This document shows, one piece after another, positions 61,151 to 64,000 of a stretch of 64,000 nt of DNA. Positions within the stretch are counted from its first letter, which is position 1; each line of letters opens with the position of its first letter. The notes under the pieces were generated by a model. The model was given only the letters and a program-made list of their open reading frames with translations. It ran no database searches and was not told where the DNA came from. The position numbers were made by a program, and so were the translations under genes. The DNA is from Henckelia pumila (Eukaryota; Streptophyta; Magnoliopsida; Lamiales; Gesneriaceae), in contig NC_133121.1 of NCBI RefSeq assembly GCF_033568475.1, positions 135,812,375-135,876,374 on the forward strand, written 5' to 3'.

Positions 61151-63022
61151 ATGGCGGATAACGGCGAGGAGAAGCTCATAGCTATAGCTCGCCAGATTGC
61201 CAAGTCTCTTGGCCGTACGGAGACCATGACTGACGATATAATCAAGATATTTTCCAACTTCGATGGAAGATTGCGTGAGAAGCTTACGGAGAAGCTCTCC
61301 GACGACGATGTGGAACGAATCCTCAACTCTCTCGACCGGCAGATCTCCACTTGTATCTCCTCCGACAGACCCATTTGGTCCAACTCTGCTGATGCTTCCG
61401 CTTTTCTTGATTCTGTCGACCAGTTAATTGCCTGCATCCGTGATTGGACTCCTTTGGCCGATGACAAGAACATCTCCTCTTACCTCGATCGCGCCGAGGA
61501 TCTACTCCAGCAATCCATGTTTCGCTTGGAGGATGAGTTCAGAACCCTCGCCGAACGCGGCGCCGTCTCGTACGACTTGGTTCGCGGGGAGTCAGCTCAT
61601 CAGCAAGATTACTCCGACGATGAAGATGATGTTTCTTTGGAAGACGACGATGGTTTCATTCCCGTGGCGCATCCGGTCACGGACTTCGACATAATCATCG
61701 ACGCGCTGCCGTCTGGTACTATAGGAGACTTGCATGACATCGCCAAGAGGATGGTGGCGGCGGGGTACGTGAAGGAATGCTCCCACGTGTACAGCACCTC
61801 CCGGAGGGAGTTCTTGGAGGAGAGCTTTTCTAGACTGGGTCTGCACAAACTGAGCATCGACGAGGTTCAGAAAATGCAGTGGCCGCAGCTGGAAGACGAA
61901 ATTGAGAAATGGGTCAAAGCCATTAACGTTGCTCTCCGGATTCTTTTTCCTAGCGAGCGGCGCCTGTGTGATCGCATTTTCTTGGGGCTTTCCTCCGCTG
62001 CAGACCTTTCATTCATGGAGGTGTGCAGAGGTTCTACGATTCAGCTCCTGAATTTTGCGGATGCAGTGGCTATAGGGAGTCGGGCACCTGAGAGGTTGTT
62101 CAAGGTGCTGGATGTTTATGAAGCTGTAAGGGACTTGATGCCTGAATTTGAGTTAATTTTTTCCGATCAGTACGGTATACCTTTAAGAAATGAAGCCATC
62201 ACTATCTGGAAAAGGCTAGGGGAAGCTATCAGAGGTGTGTTTATGGAGTTGGAGAATTTGATCCGTCGGGACCCGGCAAAGGCTGCTGTTCCTGGTGGCG
62301 GAGTACATCCGATGACTCGATACGTGATGAATTATCTCCGTGCAGCATGCCGATCCCGGCGGACTTTAGAACAGATTTTCGAGGAAAGTGTTGGACCTCA
62401 GGGTGGCAATTTTGATTACAGGAAAGGGGACAATAGGGCTTTGCCCTCGTCTTCGAGTCTAGCTGTTCGAATGGAATGGATTATGGAGTTTTTGGAGAGT
62501 AACCTAGAGGCTAAGTCCAAGATTTACCGGGACAACACATTGAGTTCTGTATTTTTGATGAACAATAGCAGGTATATCGTGCTGAAGGTGAAAGATAATG
62601 ACTTGGGGACACTCTTGGGAGATGACTGGATAAGGAAACATGAGGCAAAAATAAAGCAATATCATGTGAATTATCAAAGAGGTACATGGAGCAAAGTTTT
62701 GGCTGTTCTTAAGATTGATAGCAACTCTCTGTCACCTGTAGCACCCAAGAGTTTAAGAGATAAGCTGAAGGTATTCAACACATACTTTGAGGAGATATGC
62801 AATGCTCAGTCGACGTGGGTCATCGTGGATGAGTATTTGGGGGAGGAGTTGAGGGCTTCGATTCGTGGGAGTTTAATCCCCGCATATCGGAATTTTATAG
62901 GAAGATTGCAGGCCGTAGTTGATTTTGGGAAGAATGGAGATAGGCATATTAGGTATAGCCCGGAGGATCTTGAGGCTCATATTGGTGTGTTGTTTCAAGG
63001 AAGTGGCGGTGGAAGAAGATGA
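61151..63022 (+). CDS. EXO70B1: Exocyst subunit EXO70B1
   Basis: Intronless, 623 residues from ATG at 61151 (MADNGEEKLIAIARQIAKSL). The frame is open upstream to 61112, but only from a TTG. Length and N terminus match Arabidopsis EXO70B1 (At5g58430, about 624 residues). An acidic segment lies at about 153-167 (DYSDDEDDVSLEDDDGF). From about residue 250 to the end is the Exo70 helical rod, with MEWIMEFLESNLEAKSKIY and SPEDLEAHIGVLFQGSGG near the end. EXO70 targets the exocyst tethering complex to membranes. In Arabidopsis EXO70B1 also takes part in autophagy-linked transport to the vacuole and in immunity. B2 paralogues are close, so assignment to B1 rather than B2 rests on N-terminal similarity and on the conserved neighbours. 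Confidence 0.94.
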   Translation: MADNGEEKLIAIARQIAKSLGRTETMTDDIIKIFSNFDGRLREKLTEKLSDDDVERILNSLDRQISTCISSDRPIWSNSADASAFLDSVDQLIACIRDWTPLADDKNISSYLDRAEDLLQQSMFRLEDEFRTLAERGAVSYDLVRGESAHQQDYSDDEDDVSLEDDDGFIPVAHPVTDFDIIIDALPSGTIGDLHDIAKRMVAAGYVKECSHVYSTSRREFLEESFSRLGLHKLSIDEVQKMQWPQLEDEIEKWVKAINVALRILFPSERRLCDRIFLGLSSAADLSFMEVCRGSTIQLLNFADAVAIGSRAPERLFKVLDVYEAVRDLMPEFELIFSDQYGIPLRNEAITIWKRLGEAIRGVFMELENLIRRDPAKAAVPGGGVHPMTRYVMNYLRAACRSRRTLEQIFEESVGPQGGNFDYRKGDNRALPSSSSLAVRMEWIMEFLESNLEAKSKIYRDNTLSSVFLMNNSRYIVLKVKDNDLGTLLGDDWIRKHEAKIKQYHVNYQRGTWSKVLAVLKIDSNSLSPVAPKSLRDKLKVFNTYFEEICNAQSTWVIVDEYLGEELRASIRGSLIPAYRNFIGRLQAVVDFGKNGDRHIRYSPEDLEAHIGVLFQGSGGGRR

Positions 63023-63690
63023 GACCAAAGCAAGTAAGCTCGTGTTGTAGTCTGTTGCTTCCAAACCATGTGTTTGAGTGTATTGTGCTGGTTTATATGC
63101 TTGTCTGTTATATATGAATTCATGAATTGAAATGTATATTTTTGTTATAGGATATGGTCGTTCCATTTGCCTGGATTACTGCTTTTTCGAGTGGTAGTAG
63201 AGATATAGTGGAATTCAGAAAGCTAGACAGCACGATATTATGCTGTTGGAACATAAAAACACATATCCATAGCATGATTCAGATACTGAAATCTGTATTA
63301 AGCTCCCTTGATTTAAATTATTTCACCATATCTAGCAATAGAATGATTATTAAAATTGAAATATGGTTTTAGTACATATTCTACACTTGTTTCTATGATA
63401 GGTATAATTGGCTCTTGAATACAAGAAAATGAGCCAAAATTTTGTGATCTGAATGTGCTCTTGACAGTTGATTGATCACTTATGCCTCTTTACTTCGGAT
63501 TCTTGAGGATTTCCTATTGTCACTGCTTTTCTATTTATGCGAAACGACGTGCATCTGATTCCCTATCAGTACCTTCCAAGAACGACGTTGGGATCGTGGT
63601 TTTTTCCTTTGAACTTAAGTGTTTTTCTTGCCCTTATCCTTAGGATGCTGAGTCCACATTGGAATTGGATAGGTGACACTACTGACTTTA
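63023..63690 (+). other. 3' UTR of EXO70B1 and downstream spacer
   Basis: No gene seen. The first 100-150 bp are probable 3' UTR. Confidence 0.5.
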
Positions 63691-63693
63691 TTG

Positions 63694-63803
63694 TAGCACT
63701 TGGCCCAATGTGAGTTGGATCACTTAGCCAGGCTTCATAATTGGAAAAACGAGCACCGTGGAAATACATGCCGCTCAGCCAAAGAAAGATGATGGAGAGT
63801 ATG
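63694..63803 (-). pseudogene. psaA: Plastid-derived psaA fragment in nuclear DNA
   Basis: On the minus strand 63803-63694 encodes SIIFLWLSG followed by [14 protein letters not shown] and [11 protein letters not shown], the highly conserved photosystem I PsaA segment. Similarity stops abruptly on both sides. It is a short insertion of plastid DNA (NUPT) and cannot be functional. A flanking 150 bp (about 63560-63690) might be further organelle DNA, but I do not recognise it. Confidence 0.88.
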
Positions 63804-64000
63804 TTTTCGAACCTTCTCTTTAAAATTCAAAGTGGAGGTTCCTGCGCGAATCTCAGCAATCACTTGTTCTGATTCTACATATTGATCGTTTTGAACTAAA
63901 AGAAAACTTTGGGGTATCCTCCGCCTGTGGATTCTTTTTGTTCTTGATTTCGATGATTTTTAGTCGATGGTATCTTCTGTCCGAAGAAATGATTCATCGA
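63804..64000. other. Right end of window, nothing recognised
   Basis: About 200 bp of moderately AT-rich DNA with no ORF or motif I can support. Confidence 0.4.

Noticed and set aside
1-64000. tRNA, rRNA or snoRNA genes
   Set aside because: No cloverleaf with a GTTCGAATC-type T arm and paired acceptor stem was seen; the GTTCGAGTC at about 21888 has no partner arms.

Overview
This is nuclear DNA from a flowering plant, most likely a eudicot. The genes have many introns with GT...AG borders, the intergenic DNA is AT-rich, and the mobile elements are plant types: a Tat-like Ty3/gypsy element, a Stowaway MITE and Helitrons. I cannot name the species. One short fragment of plastid psaA lies in the nuclear sequence near the right end.

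Layout. (1) 135-4350, minus: most of a gene for a ubiquitin-like + leucine-rich-repeat protein; its last exon lies off the left edge. (2) 4748-16118: a complete but defective 11.4 kb LTR retrotransposon inserted in a TA microsatellite 0.4 kb upstream of that gene. It has two 802-bp LTRs, gag, a damaged pol with two RNase H domains, two tandem-repeat arrays, and a spliced antisense ORF with its own TATA box. (3) 16323-20882: a candidate non-autonomous Helitron. (4) 20883-23540: AT-rich spacer. (5) 23541-24275, plus: intronless glutaredoxin-like gene. (6) 27294-29386, minus: DUF1221-type protein kinase-like gene whose catalytic motifs are degenerate. (7) 29.4-33.8 kb: repeat-rich spacer. (8) 33828-36157, minus: six-exon laccase. 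(9) 36.2-39.1 kb: repeat-rich spacer with a 222-bp Helitron. (10) 39113-50600, minus: 19-exon NAA25. (11) 50.6-53.4 kb: spacer with two mini-Helitrons flanking a Stowaway MITE. (12) 53468-59289, plus: five-exon SNX2. (13) 59.3-61.1 kb: fold-back repeats. (14) 61151-63022, plus: intronless EXO70B1. (15) right end: noncoding DNA plus the psaA fragment.

The host genes have unrelated functions: N-terminal acetylation (NAA25), endosomal sorting (SNX2), exocytosis and autophagy-linked traffic (EXO70B1), and lignin or phenolic oxidation (laccase). Their order is informative. From memory, EXO70B1, SNX2A and NAA25 are consecutive loci in Arabidopsis (At5g58430-58440-58450), and a DUF1221-type kinase and a glutaredoxin lie nearby (At5g58520, At5g58530). 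The window would then be an old conserved block into which laccase and mobile elements have been placed.

Most of the novelty is in the mobile DNA: the retrotransposon's antisense gene, its exact 32 x 45 bp array, and several 0.2-0.26 kb elements with canonical Helitron ends. Exon borders were read by eye from splice consensus, frame and family similarity; no searches were run.
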